Source of the DNA: Candidatus Thiodiazotropha sp. (ex Epidulcina cf. delphinae)
GTDB lineage: Bacteria > Pseudomonadota > Gammaproteobacteria > Chromatiales > Chromatiaceae
DNA length: 64,000 nt
Direction: 5' to 3'
Assembly (NCBI GenBank): GCA_025656455.1
Contig: JAHXHS010000015.1
Span: 46,568-110,567, forward strand
Part shown: positions 9,001 to 17,862 of the stretch, piece after piece
How positions within the stretch are numbered: the first letter of the stretch is position 1
Layout of the letters: each line of letters begins with the position of its first letter
The notes under the pieces: generated by a model
The model's input: the letters and a program-made list of their open reading frames with translations, nothing else
Database searches by the model: none
What the model was told of the DNA's origin: nothing
Made by a program: the position numbers and the translations under genes

Positions 9001-11008
9001 TTTCCTGCTAACCGTAATTGACGACAATGGAAATCAAGATGACGATGAGGTGAGATGGGGTGTTGGGTACAAAAATAGTCTGCCCAGAGCAAGTTTAGTG
9101 CAGAGAGCGCTAATAGGTCTGTCTGGAAGCACGTTTCAATTGGATGGAACTGGCAGTTATGATCCGGATGACTATATCTCTGCATTTAACTGGTCTCAGC
9201 AAAGTGGCCCTGGAGTGGTGTTTCTGGATGACTCTGTCGAACCGATCGTGCAGTTGCCTGAACTGGATCCACTGAGTGGCCTTCAGCGGATACGCGTGGA
9301 ACTATCCGTGACAGATCTTGATGGTGCTGAGAGTAATGCACCTGACCAGGAATATTACTGGATTCTTCATCCGGATTATAATTCAGCATTGTTCGATGCG
9401 GGTGATGATCTTTTTGTTCGTTCAGGTGACCAGGTAGAGATTGCCGGCCAACCTCTTGTTCCGAGTGACTGCAATCCAATCACAGGCTGTTCGGATGATA
9501 GTGTAGCCCTTCGTTGGATGCTGCTGGATGGGCCGCAAGTAGAGATTACACAAGGTGCTGGATGGACACTCGGATTTACCGCGCCACAGGTTTCCGACCG
9601 CACATCCCTGACGTTTGCATTGGCTAAGACATACTCCACGGGCCCTTTTGGTGCGATTGTATTGAATGCGGACCCTGTAAAAGTTAATGTGCTGCCACTG
9701 GGGCAAGAATTGACGTCCGACGCAGGAGAGGATCAACGAGCTGTCGAGAAAAGTTTTATCACCCTCATTGGCAGTGGCAGTTATGATCCATACGGAACGA
9801 TTGAACAATACCACTGGGAACAGCTGGAAGGCCCACAGGCATTGATGAGTGCGCCGAATGAGGCTGTAACTGAGTTGGCGCTACCCGCTTTAGCAGCGGA
9901 AGCTGAACTGCTATTCCAACTCACTGTGGTCAACGATTGGGACATGCAAGCCGTGGATACCGTCAGGATTACGGTGACGCCCGACCTGACCGACGGCGAT
10001 ATCGATGCCGACGGCGTCCACGACGACAATGATCGCTTCCCCCAAGACCCCAATGAGGCCTACGATTATGATGCGGACGGCATAGGCGACAACGGGGATG
10101 CCGACCGGGACGGCGACGGCATCGGCAACGATGCCGATTTCCACCCGAATGATCCGGTGAGCGGACCCCCCTCTCAGATAAGCGTCATTGAGCCGATGGA
10201 TGGTGCGGACATCGATGCCGGGTATGTGATTGTTAAGGGCACGGTGGATGGGCCGGCCAACACAGGCGTCACGGTTAACGGTATTGTCGCTGAGCGAAGT
10301 GGCGAACCCTACGGCAGTGAATTCACCGCCCGAGTGCCCCTTGAGGAGGGCGCCAATGAACTGCAAGTCACGGCGACCACCCTCAGTCGCAGGCAGGTCA
10401 GCCAGACCCTGACCGTCAATCGCGCCAGCGCAAGCCCCATCAGGTTTTTCGTGTCGGAGAGAAACGGCTTGGCGCCGTTGGAGAACAGGCTCAGCCTTGT
10501 CAACGAAGGAGCGAGTCCCATCGTCCAGGTCGATATCGACTACGAGGGAGACGGCGGCATCGACGAGACCCTGGTCGACGATTTCGAGAGAGATCTCGTC
10601 TACCTCTATGAGACGGAAGGGTTCTACTTCCCCACGGCCATCGTGACAGACGCGGATGGTCTGCAACACAGCCTGACCCAAGTTGTTAGCGTGGTCACCG
10701 AAGAGAGTATACTCGCCCAGTTGGAGAATCACTGGTCGGACATGAATAGCGCGCTAACCGATGGCAACCTGGGGTTGGCGTTGGAACATATCGGCATGAG
10801 CCGTAGTGAACAGTATGGGAGACTCTTTCGCTACCTACTGCCCAAGATGCCGGAAATCGTGGCGAGTTATTCAGCGCTGCACGTCAACAATCTTGCCATG
10901 GATCATGCCTCGGTACATGTGGTGCGTAGCATCAATGGCGAGAATCAGGTCTTCACCATCAGTTTTAACCAGGACATCTTCGGTGTCTGGCGGATCATCA
11001 GTATGTAG
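6092..11008 (+). CDS. Secreted multi-PKD-repeat surface protein
   Basis: A 1638-residue exported protein. It has an N-terminal signal segment (about 1-35) and then about 13 PKD/Ig-like repeats of about 90 residues, recognised by ADAGPDQTVS...VQLDGSAS openings. The first six are close copies with a period of about 279 bp in the DNA (6462, 6740, 7021, 7302, 7580, 7859); later ones are more diverged. Near residue 1310-1360 lies a DxDxDG-rich calcium-binding stretch of thrombospondin type-3 character. A beta-sandwich, another PKD-like module and an alpha/beta tail follow. No transmembrane anchor or sortase motif is seen. It is likely an adhesive or glycan-binding surface protein and heads a run with two lipoproteins and a phospholipase-like protein. 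Confidence 0.85.
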   Translation: MVRIPAPSFRHFLSSSPRIVYACLLIAVSDLNAALIVDAGPDQIVAADESVQLDGSASRETDGGIAGYHWFQARGPVVTLENARAAVAGFLAPANAELEFVLRLTSESGEKATDRVVVRAEPYANQSPAADAGPDQTVSVGDTVQLDGSASTDADGAIVKYRWYQNRGPAVQLDNAQTATPSFPAPPNAELAFGLRVEDNAGAIANDNVVIRVEPNTNQPPIARAGEDQTVTAGDRVQLDGSASTDPDGSVVKYNWYQYRGPSVVLNNPRTATPSFVAPANAVLAFGLQAIDNAGAATGDNILIRTEPYTNRPPVANAGADQAVSSGDTVQLDGGASRDTDGVIAKYRWYQTRGPAVQLNGARTATPSFQAPPNAQLAFGLQVEDNAGATGWDDVVIRVEPYTNQSPVAMAGPDQTVSAGDRVQLDGGASTDGDGSIVKYDWRQTGGPAVRLQGVDATNSSFQAPPNAQLEFRLRVVDDAGAVGYDKVRVRVEPITNQAPVANAGDDRTVSLGARVTLDGSASTDADGDIARYVWWQRSGPNIQLSGWNTATPSFEATAPGDVIMRLRVEDDRGARVMDDVRITVEDDGNRPPVADAGPNGSGVEDRIYNLNGTESNDQDGDISSYLWEQITGPQATVWSGRLNSSRVSVRLPDVEQDTEVSFRLMVTDDQGLSSSDEILILVLKNLPPQPVPIPIQTVVEGSYHVMDATSLFITQPLDRIDLGSYRWRQVSGPSVILQYRQYREQVRILTPEVVSLTPLVFEVSATDRLGLVATNTITINVVNPEGLPLNVPPVADAGEDKVSISQQYIVVDGSASHDPDGKIVSYEWELIEGPEGLTGHSGFNRYNQPYPTNYMGSYPSVPGDYVIRLTVIDDRGGSSTDDVRITLQSSQETGQLPHANAGSDRIDSRYYFNHDDNRTLSGSASSDEDGAIVSYHWQQISGPKVEIANTSTVRTHFIPMPIHSYVSYRFLLTVIDDNGNQDDDEVRWGVGYKNSLPRASLVQRALIGLSGSTFQLDGTGSYDPDDYISAFNWSQQSGPGVVFLDDSVEPIVQLPELDPLSGLQRIRVELSVTDLDGAESNAPDQEYYWILHPDYNSALFDAGDDLFVRSGDQVEIAGQPLVPSDCNPITGCSDDSVALRWMLLDGPQVEITQGAGWTLGFTAPQVSDRTSLTFALAKTYSTGPFGAIVLNADPVKVNVLPLGQELTSDAGEDQRAVEKSFITLIGSGSYDPYGTIEQYHWEQLEGPQALMSAPNEAVTELALPALAAEAELLFQLTVVNDWDMQAVDTVRITVTPDLTDGDIDADGVHDDNDRFPQDPNEAYDYDADGIGDNGDADRDGDGIGNDADFHPNDPVSGPPSQISVIEPMDGADIDAGYVIVKGTVDGPANTGVTVNGIVAERSGEPYGSEFTARVPLEEGANELQVTATTLSRRQVSQTLTVNRASASPIRFFVSERNGLAPLENRLSLVNEGASPIVQVDIDYEGDGGIDETLVDDFERDLVYLYETEGFYFPTAIVTDADGLQHSLTQVVSVVTEESILAQLENHWSDMNSALTDGNLGLALEHIGMSRSEQYGRLFRYLLPKMPEIVASYSALHVNNLAMDHASVHVVRSINGENQVFTISFNQDIFGVWRIISM
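6202..7860 (+). repeat. Tandem array of six ~279-bp PKD-coding repeats
   Basis: Within the PKD protein gene the words GATCAGACGGTCTC, CAGCTGGATGGCAGCGCC and their variants return with a spacing of 278-281 bp. This DNA-level similarity points to recent duplication or conversion among these units and makes copy-number change by recombination plausible. Repeats after 7860 keep the protein pattern but not the DNA match. Confidence 0.8.
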
Positions 11009-11043
11009 CGCCTCAATGAAGCGCGACTCACAGGAATCAAGCT

Positions 11044-11868
11044 ATGGAATCCAAAAAAAACATGAGATCATTGAGTGATTTTTTGCAACAGCGATGGCTT
11101 GTTCGATGTGCCTGGGGCGGAATGTTGAGCTTGGCTCTGGTCCTGCTTTCAGGGTGCAGTGCACGAATATCATCCCATTATTTTGGAGGTGAGAAGATTG
11201 GTCGTTGTTTTGACAAACCAAGCGTCCTCTGTGAAATAAGCATCGAAGCTGTACTTGGAAAGGTAGTCGACAGCCAGTCGGGCAAACCACTGGAAGGGGT
11301 CATCGTCATGGGTTATTGGCCGAAGATGATGGCAAGGCCACATTGGAGGGCCACGGTTGGGGTCGCCTACCTGGCTGAGACATTGAGCGACTCAGCCGGT
11401 CTGTTTGAAATTCCCGTCTGTGATCCACCCTGTGAGGTAAAAGGCTATTTTGCATACTATCAGCCGGATATCCTCTTCTTCAAGGAGGGTTACTACCCCA
11501 GGGCGCTCTCCAACCCGATCACGGATGTCCGCTTTGATGTGCGCTCATCCGAACATATGCGGTGGCGATGGGACTGGAACGGCGAAGTCATTGAACTGGA
11601 GCCGGTCAGCGACAAAAACGATCCGAGGCTCAAGGCGGCCTATACCCTCTCACCGAGGCTCTATCTGAATGAAAATTGCAACTGGATGAAGATACCGAAA
11701 ACCCTGATGTTCAAGGCCAGACAGATGCAACTCAGGGAGCGTGACAAGGAAAAAGCAGACATGCCGGTCGTGCTGTATCTTTCGGAGTATTATTTGAAGA
11801 AACCGAAAAAATGCCATCCCGACCCGGCAAACTATCTGAAGGAGGCCGTTCGGCATGAAAGCGAATGA
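11044..11868 (+). CDS. Lipoprotein with carboxypeptidase-regulatory-like domain (paralog 1)
   Basis: A 274-residue predicted lipoprotein with a hydrophobic signal and lipobox LLSGC near residue 37. A beta-rich domain with GKVVDSQSGKPLEGVIVMGYW follows, typical of carboxypeptidase-regulatory-like sandwich folds. The C-terminal region includes a CNWMKIPK segment and ends with CHPDP. The same layout, including the CxWxKxP and CHPDP segments, is found in the next gene, so the two are tandem paralogs. Its stop overlaps the next start by 14 bases. Function unknown; probably outer-membrane anchored. Confidence 0.8.
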   Translation: MESKKNMRSLSDFLQQRWLVRCAWGGMLSLALVLLSGCSARISSHYFGGEKIGRCFDKPSVLCEISIEAVLGKVVDSQSGKPLEGVIVMGYWPKMMARPHWRATVGVAYLAETLSDSAGLFEIPVCDPPCEVKGYFAYYQPDILFFKEGYYPRALSNPITDVRFDVRSSEHMRWRWDWNGEVIELEPVSDKNDPRLKAAYTLSPRLYLNENCNWMKIPKTLMFKARQMQLRERDKEKADMPVVLYLSEYYLKKPKKCHPDPANYLKEAVRHESE

Positions 11869-12640
11869 ACCGTTGAGCCCGCAAGGGCGAAGCAAGCGCA
11901 CATCCTTTCCGGCCTGGAATACCCTATTTCTATTGCTCGGCATGACCGTTTTGACGGCCTGCGCGGGGCCGGGTTACTACACCTTTACCCGGGAAGCCAC
12001 TGGCTGGGTGGTCGATGGCGCAACAGGCGTGCCGCTGGAGGGTGTGATAGTGGTGGGCGCCTGGCCCAGAATCGGCAGCACCCTCTGTGGCGATCACGAG
12101 GCGATGAGGTCTCACTTCTATGAGACCACGACAAACCGCAGCGGTGAGTTCAGGATACCCGGCTGTGTCAAAACCACAGGGGTCTTTTTTCACAGTGATG
12201 CCGATATCAGCTTTTACAAGCAGGGCTATTTTCCGAAGACACTAAACAATGATGCTACTTGGGATCCCAATGTGTGGAAAGACAAATTCGGCATTTACGG
12301 ACCAGGATGGGTGTGGCAGTTCGAGGGCTCGGTTATCGAATTGGAATCGTCTGTGGGAATGTCTAAGGAAAGACTGGAAAAAATTGAAAATTCTAAAAAT
12401 ATTCGAGTTGTAACCGATTATCTAGGCTTATATGGATCAGAATGCATGTGGTTGAAGATGCCAAGGATGACGATGGCAACAGGGCATAGGATTAGAGAAA
12501 GGGAAGAAGGGCATGAAGCCCAAGATATTGCAAACAAGCCTTTGGCAAACTACTTGGTGGAAACTTATTTTGAAGACCCGGAGAAGTGTCACCCCGACCC
12601 GGTAGGATTCTTGATGGAGTATAAGGATGAAATGGAATAA
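11855..12640 (+). CDS. Lipoprotein with carboxypeptidase-regulatory-like domain (paralog 2)
   Basis: A 261-residue paralog of the upstream gene. The lipobox is VLTAC near residue 36, the beta domain opens GWVVDGATGVPLEGVIVVGAW, and the C-terminal cysteine motifs (CMWLKMPR, CHPDP) match. It overlaps the upstream gene by 14 bases and the downstream phospholipase-like gene by 14 bases, so the three are translationally coupled. Codon use becomes AT-richer in its second half. Function unknown; the pairing suggests two subunits or cargo binders of one envelope complex. Confidence 0.8.
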   Translation: MKANEPLSPQGRSKRTSFPAWNTLFLLLGMTVLTACAGPGYYTFTREATGWVVDGATGVPLEGVIVVGAWPRIGSTLCGDHEAMRSHFYETTTNRSGEFRIPGCVKTTGVFFHSDADISFYKQGYFPKTLNNDATWDPNVWKDKFGIYGPGWVWQFEGSVIELESSVGMSKERLEKIENSKNIRVVTDYLGLYGSECMWLKMPRMTMATGHRIREREEGHEAQDIANKPLANYLVETYFEDPEKCHPDPVGFLMEYKDEME

Positions 12641-15377
12641 AGGACTGTTGGGCATGGTTGTAGTTGTTTTGGTTCACTCAACCCCCGTTTTCGCCTACAA
12701 GGCAATGAGCCACCAAGCAATCACCAACCACGTGGCGTCGCGTACTATCCTGTCGAATGAGGAACTGATGGCGGGGATGGGATTTGATGTTATCGTCCCT
12801 GAAACTGTTAAAACTTTGCTGAAGAGTAATGAAAAACGTACTGATTGCAATACCCCAAAAAGAGATAAAAACATCAGACACTTCTACTGCGGCGCCGCCC
12901 TTGAGGATCTGGGTATACGCTCCCTCAATCACTTTTTCGATCCTGTCAGAGGCTTGCCCCTGCACCGCTTAGGCGCCCCATTAGTGGGTTTTCGAAGTTC
13001 GCCGGAGTGGTCGCTTGAGGATGGCGATGAATTCACCGGTCAGGAGTTCTCATTCAAAGATGCTCATGACTATTTTCTCGGGTCGAAGATCGCGAGTTTT
13101 CAAGAGAGTCGTGAGGAAAACGAACAGAAACTGCTTTTGGCCTTGGGGCATGTGGTCCACCATCTCCAGGATATGGCGCAGCCGGCCCATGTGCGCAACG
13201 ATATGCATTGCGATGGGGAGGCGGACCGAATGACCTATTGTCTAGGCTATTTGGCGCATGATCCCAGTTATTATGAGAGTAGAACTGATGATGTGTATAG
13301 TGAGCTACCCTTAACCGGTTATGCGGATTTAGACTTGAACACCTTCCGCAAGGCCCGCGATTTCTGGTCCACCGGCAGCCAACGGCAGGGCATTGGCATG
13401 GCGGAATTCGCCAACTGGAATTTCATCAGCCAGGACACCAACTTTGTCTATGTTTACAACCCCCTGTTTCCGGAGGGCCAACCCCAATTATACCCCAGTC
13501 TCTTCTATGACAACCCGGTGCCGGAGCCCCTGGGCACTGGTATTGAGATTGCCAGCGATACGAGTGGTGTCCTTGGTACCAAATGGTTTGTTGGCAACCA
13601 GGTGACGGATCGATACCGCCCGGCACAGTCGGGTTTCAATGCCCAGGCCAGCACCCTGTCGATATTCCATCACGATTTGCAAGCGTCTGAGTATCTGCCC
13701 CATACGGAGAATACGCTTAAGTTGGATGACGATACTCATGCTGCCGCCAGACCCTTTCTGATTCCCCGCACCGTGGCCTACAGCGCTGGATTGGTCAACT
13801 ATTTCTTTCGCGGTCAAATGGCGATAAGAGACGCCCGTGTCTATGTCTCGGGTTCGAGCTTGCCCGATTCCATCAGTCTCAGCGTGGCGAACGTGAGCAG
13901 CGATCATACACCGGGGAATGCCCCTTTCTCATTCAAACAGGGGCGTTTCATGCTCTACTACGAAACCATAGATGGGCGGCGCCGCTTCGCAACCCCCTAT
14001 AGTGGAGCTGATGTTGCGCTCACGGATGACGAGGAGCTTTCTGACCAAGCAACGATAGCCTTGGAATATCAACTCTCTGCGACATTATGGGACCGCAACA
14101 AACCGATGACCCTGATTTATGACGGCATCATCGGCGAAGAGCGGGGCATCGCCGTTAAGGAATTTTATCCGGATCCGCTTCTGGCTTTCTCTGTAGAGGG
14201 CGTTACGGGGAATTCGCCTGTCCCCAACATTGTCACTGTCACGGCTTCTTATGATATGGGCTATACCTGGGCGCTCAAAGGTGGTTTTGCCCTCTCTGTC
14301 AGTGATTCAACGCTGGATCCTTCCAATCGTGTTCTGGTCCACAACGCGATCAATCTGGGCGAGGGTGAGCTACTCGCTCATGTGAGTTATATCGACTATA
14401 GGGACGATGACGGGAATATCTTGGCAGGTAGATCCGGGGATACCATGGTGCGCAGTAGTGACTATGGCCAAACATGGGAGGTTGTCGATTTCACATGGCA
14501 GCCGTTACTCAATGGCGCAGCGAAAGTGTCGGATATCTTTTCAGTCTATCAAAGCATCGTATATACAGGCGAGCAAGGCCTGGCCGGGGTCCGGGTTCAA
14601 CACCCCGGGGAAGCCGGCGAACCGCGCTCATTCCAGCTCTTTCAATCCAACGTCCTAGGTGTGGCGGGGAGCTGGCTGGGAAGCCCCGGACTGGGCACCG
14701 GCGGATTGCCGGAGGTGGACTATCTGGGCAACGCTTCCTATGGCTTTGCCGGTTACCTGGAGGGATATGATTCAGGAACCGGAGCGGAAGGCGGTGACTT
14801 TTTGTTCGATTCCATTATGATGCGCACCGATGATGGGGGAGCCGGTTATTATCCATTGACAGACTTTGCCACGGAATGCGGGGATCCTGACGACCCCGGC
14901 AACCAAGTCACGCATTGTATCCAACATTTTGAATATCTAGGGGATGAGCGTTTGCTCGGCTGGACCCGGCTCCGTGCCGAATCGCTTGCTGATTATCATA
15001 ATAAAGTACCTTTCCATCTTTCCACTGATGGCGGTACGAGTTGGTCGTATGCCATGGATGCGCCCTTTGACCAGGCCTGCCAATCCCTGCCTGTTTGGGA
15101 AGGTCAAGTCAAAAAGGTGATCTATATCGGCAAGTCCCCGAAAGACAAGGATGTGCTGATGGCGTTGACACAGTGCCAGGAGGTCTACGAGGATTCATCC
15201 TCCGGTTCGCCACAATTGAACTGGGGTCCGGTTACCGGTAAGCGTCTGTTTTTCTCCCGGGATGGTGGAAAACATTGGTACATGGGGAGGCTCCCGCGCG
15301 GATTGAACGATGACTCCGTGTTGCTCTATGCGGGAGACAATGGGGCGATACCGGGTTTGTACTATCCGGAAATCTGA
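12627..15377 (+). CDS. Zn-phospholipase/P1-nuclease-like secreted protein with Asp-box repeats
   Basis: A 916-residue exported protein (signal peptide 1-24 ending VFA). The first about 350 residues resemble the zinc-dependent phospholipase C / S1-P1 nuclease fold, with histidine-rich metal-site segments SHQAITNHV and GHVVHHLQDMAQPAHVRND. The second half carries sialidase-type Asp-box motifs (SDYGQTWE, STDGGTSWS, SRDGGKHW), indicating a beta-propeller. It likely acts on phospholipid or another phosphoester outside the cell. Convergent with the LysR gene, overlapping by 16 bp. Substrate not assignable by eye. Confidence 0.75.
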   Translation: MKWNKGLLGMVVVVLVHSTPVFAYKAMSHQAITNHVASRTILSNEELMAGMGFDVIVPETVKTLLKSNEKRTDCNTPKRDKNIRHFYCGAALEDLGIRSLNHFFDPVRGLPLHRLGAPLVGFRSSPEWSLEDGDEFTGQEFSFKDAHDYFLGSKIASFQESREENEQKLLLALGHVVHHLQDMAQPAHVRNDMHCDGEADRMTYCLGYLAHDPSYYESRTDDVYSELPLTGYADLDLNTFRKARDFWSTGSQRQGIGMAEFANWNFISQDTNFVYVYNPLFPEGQPQLYPSLFYDNPVPEPLGTGIEIASDTSGVLGTKWFVGNQVTDRYRPAQSGFNAQASTLSIFHHDLQASEYLPHTENTLKLDDDTHAAARPFLIPRTVAYSAGLVNYFFRGQMAIRDARVYVSGSSLPDSISLSVANVSSDHTPGNAPFSFKQGRFMLYYETIDGRRRFATPYSGADVALTDDEELSDQATIALEYQLSATLWDRNKPMTLIYDGIIGEERGIAVKEFYPDPLLAFSVEGVTGNSPVPNIVTVTASYDMGYTWALKGGFALSVSDSTLDPSNRVLVHNAINLGEGELLAHVSYIDYRDDDGNILAGRSGDTMVRSSDYGQTWEVVDFTWQPLLNGAAKVSDIFSVYQSIVYTGEQGLAGVRVQHPGEAGEPRSFQLFQSNVLGVAGSWLGSPGLGTGGLPEVDYLGNASYGFAGYLEGYDSGTGAEGGDFLFDSIMMRTDDGGAGYYPLTDFATECGDPDDPGNQVTHCIQHFEYLGDERLLGWTRLRAESLADYHNKVPFHLSTDGGTSWSYAMDAPFDQACQSLPVWEGQVKKVIYIGKSPKDKDVLMALTQCQEVYEDSSSGSPQLNWGPVTGKRLFFSRDGGKHWYMGRLPRGLNDDSVLLYAGDNGAIPGLYYPEI

Positions 15378-16288
15378 ACCAATCCCTCATCCCAATAGGG
15401 CCGGTCGCCAAACTGCTCGCGAAAAAACTCGGCCAGGGCTCTGACCCGTTGTGGGATGAAACGGCGGTTCGGGTAGATGACGTAGGCGCTTGCCGAAGGG
15501 ATTTGGTAGTCTGTCAGGAGCGGCACTAGACGACCTTCCAGAATGGTCCGGTAGGCAATGAAGGTAGGGGAGAGACAGACGCCATGCCCCGAAGCGGCAG
15601 CTTCAAGGAGTATCTGGCCGTTGTTTGCCTGCATGCGATTCTCGACCCGGACCGTATGTGATCCGCCCTTACTGTCGATGAATCGCCACTTTTGCGGCTC
15701 CGGCAGATTGGAATAGCAGAGGCCCTGATGGCCTGCCAGCGCTTCAGGTGTCTGCGGCGTGCCGTATCGGGCCAGATAACCTGGGCTGGCGCAGACAAGG
15801 GCGCGAATCGGCGCCAGGGGCAGGGCGACCATGCTGGAATCCTCGAGCCGGCCGATGCGCAGGGCCAGGTCGACGCCCTCCTGTATCAGATCGACCTGAC
15901 TGTCGTTGAAATCCATATCCAGCACCACCCCCGGGTGTTTCGTCATGAAGGTATTCAGGGCGGGGGCCAGATGAAGCAGTCCGAAGGAGAGCGGCGCGGC
16001 GAGGCGAATGCGGCCGCTCAAGGCCTGCTGAGCGGTGGAGACCGACTGCTCCGCTTCCGCCAGATCTTCCAAAAGCTGTACGGCGCGGGGATAGAATTCA
16101 CGGCCGGCATCGGTCAGGGAGAGGCGACGGGTGGTGCGTTGAATCAGCAATGCCCCCAAGTGCTCCTCAAGCTCTGAGACGCGGCGGCTGATCACCGATT
16201 TTCCTATGCCGAGCCGTTCGGCCGCGGCACTGAACTGGCCCGATTCGACCACGGTGACGAAGCTTTCCAGGGATTCTATCCGGTCCAT
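15362..16288 (-). CDS. LysR-family transcriptional regulator
   Basis: A 308-residue LysR protein: N-terminal winged helix (about 1-60, SGQFSAAAERLGIGKSVISRRVSELE) and a periplasmic-binding-like effector domain (about 90-295). It is divergent from the pirin/cytochrome b561 genes with a 114-bp gap, the usual arrangement for a LysR regulator and its target operon. It resembles the AaeR/DsdC-like subgroup that often neighbours pirin genes, so it probably controls 16403-17796 and perhaps the flavodoxin and YceI genes. Confidence 0.92.
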   Translation of the reverse strand: MDRIESLESFVTVVESGQFSAAAERLGIGKSVISRRVSELEEHLGALLIQRTTRRLSLTDAGREFYPRAVQLLEDLAEAEQSVSTAQQALSGRIRLAAPLSFGLLHLAPALNTFMTKHPGVVLDMDFNDSQVDLIQEGVDLALRIGRLEDSSMVALPLAPIRALVCASPGYLARYGTPQTPEALAGHQGLCYSNLPEPQKWRFIDSKGGSHTVRVENRMQANNGQILLEAAASGHGVCLSPTFIAYRTILEGRLVPLLTDYQIPSASAYVIYPNRRFIPQRVRALAEFFREQFGDRPYWDEGLVQISG

Positions 16289-16402
16289 TGTTCTAAATAT
16301 CGCAACAGTGTTTCCTAAATTGTGGCCTTTATATCCGAATCAGACAACCTACACTGGTCTACAACCAACTAAATTACTCTGTATTTATATGAGGAGGCTG
16401 TC

Positions 16403-17248
16403 ATGGAGCAGCGTGCAAACAGTATACGCACGGTCAAGCGAACATTACTGGGGCAGGAGACGGCGGACGGCGCCGGGGTGCGTTTGACGCGTCTGATCGG
16501 CGGTCCGCAGTTGCCGCAATTGGATCCCTTTCTGCTGTTGGACGATTTTCGCTCCGACGATCCCGAGGACTACATTGGCGGATTTCCGCCACATCCTCAT
16601 CGTGGATTCGAAACGGTGACCTATCTGCTTGCCGGCCGGGTCGAGCACCGGGACAATGCCGGTCATGCCGGGGTGCTTGAGGCTGGAGGGGTGCAGTGGA
16701 TGACCGCTGGAAGAGGGGTGGTCCACTCCGAGATGCCGAAGCAGCAGGATGGCCTGTTGGCGGGCTTTCAGTTGTGGGTCAACTTACCGGCAAAGCAGAA
16801 GATGAGTGAGCCCCGTTACCAGGAGTTCGACCGGCAAGCGATACCCGAAGAGCAGCGGGGTGACGGTGTGACGGTGCGGGTGGTGGCGGGTCGTACTTCC
16901 CTGGACACTCAGGGGCCGGTCCGGGAACTGATGACTCCCGCCCGCTATTTCGATATCACCCTGCCGGCGGGCGCGCGATTCAGCGAACCCCTGCCGGCGG
17001 CCTATAATGCCTTCGTCTATCTCCTGGAGGGGGCGGTGTCGATCGACGCTGTGGCCCTGAAGGGGCGCACCCTGGCTGTGCTGGGGGATGGCGAGGCCGT
17101 CGAGTTGGCGGCCCGGGAGCCGAGCCGGTTATTGCTGGTGGCCGGCCTCCCCCTGGGAGAGCCCATCGCCAGGCGTGGACCGTTTGTGATGAACAACGAG
17201 GCTGAACTGCGGCAAGCCTTTACGGACTATCAGGAGGGACGTTTCTGA
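16403..17248 (+). CDS. Pirin-family protein (quercetin dioxygenase-like)
   Basis: A 281-residue bicupin of the pirin family. The metal site is visible as His64, His66, His108 and Glu110 (PHPHRGFET and VVHSEMP). Bacterial members such as YhhW have quercetin 2,3-dioxygenase activity in vitro; the natural substrate is unsettled. A strong GAGGAGG ribosome site precedes the ATG. Its stop overlaps the cytochrome b561 start (ATGA), so the two are co-translated. Confidence 0.92.
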   Translation: MEQRANSIRTVKRTLLGQETADGAGVRLTRLIGGPQLPQLDPFLLLDDFRSDDPEDYIGGFPPHPHRGFETVTYLLAGRVEHRDNAGHAGVLEAGGVQWMTAGRGVVHSEMPKQQDGLLAGFQLWVNLPAKQKMSEPRYQEFDRQAIPEEQRGDGVTVRVVAGRTSLDTQGPVRELMTPARYFDITLPAGARFSEPLPAAYNAFVYLLEGAVSIDAVALKGRTLAVLGDGEAVELAAREPSRLLLVAGLPLGEPIARRGPFVMNNEAELRQAFTDYQEGRF

Positions 17249-17796
17249 TGCGCTTGGCCAACGACAGGGATAGCTACGGGGCGATTGCCGTCGGACTCCA
17301 CTGGTTGGTGGCCCTGGTCGTCTACGCCATGTTCGGATTGGGGTTGTGGATGCGCGGTCTCGGTTATTACGATGCCTGGTACCGGCTCGGGCCTTGGTGG
17401 CATAAGGGGATCGGCGTGATGCTGTTGCTGGTGCTGGTAGCGCGTCTTGGATGGCGTTTCAGCAATCCGCGGCCGCAACATCTGCAGACCCACAAACCCT
17501 ATGAGAGACGGGCGGCGATTGTGGTGCATGTCTCGCTCTACCTGCTGCTGTTTGCGGTGATGATCAGCGGTTATCTGATCTCCACCGCCGACGGTCGGCC
17601 GCTGGAGGTCTTCGATTGGTTCGCCATCCCGGCCACTATCAGTAATATCGATAATCAGGAGGACATTGCCGGCAAGGTCCATCTCTATCTGGCTTGGTGT
17701 GTGGTTGTGCTGAGCGGGCTCCATGCACTGGCCGCCCTGAAACACCATTTTCTCGATCATGACCGGACTCTCAAGCGTATGTTGGGTCTCAAATAA
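17248..17796 (+). CDS. Cytochrome b561
   Basis: A 182-residue four-helix integral membrane dihaem cytochrome. Candidate haem ligands lie in the helices: VGLHWLVAL, WWHKGIGVML, IVVHVSLYLL and the LHALAALKHHF end. It passes electrons between ubiquinol and a periplasmic partner. Overlaps pirin by one base; the YceI gene downstream is a frequent partner of cytochrome b561. Confidence 0.92.
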   Translation: MRLANDRDSYGAIAVGLHWLVALVVYAMFGLGLWMRGLGYYDAWYRLGPWWHKGIGVMLLLVLVARLGWRFSNPRPQHLQTHKPYERRAAIVVHVSLYLLLFAVMISGYLISTADGRPLEVFDWFAIPATISNIDNQEDIAGKVHLYLAWCVVVLSGLHALAALKHHFLDHDRTLKRMLGLK

Positions 17797-17862
17797 AGCA
17801 CCGGCCGGAACCTGGGGTCAATGACGTTCGGGTTGGTCAATCATTCACGAGGAGAATCATCA

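Noticed and set aside
9911..10732. 273-aa open frame antisense to the PKD protein
   Set aside because: Composition (Ile/Val/Asp runs) is what the complement of Asp-Gly-rich repeats gives; no start signal and no family.
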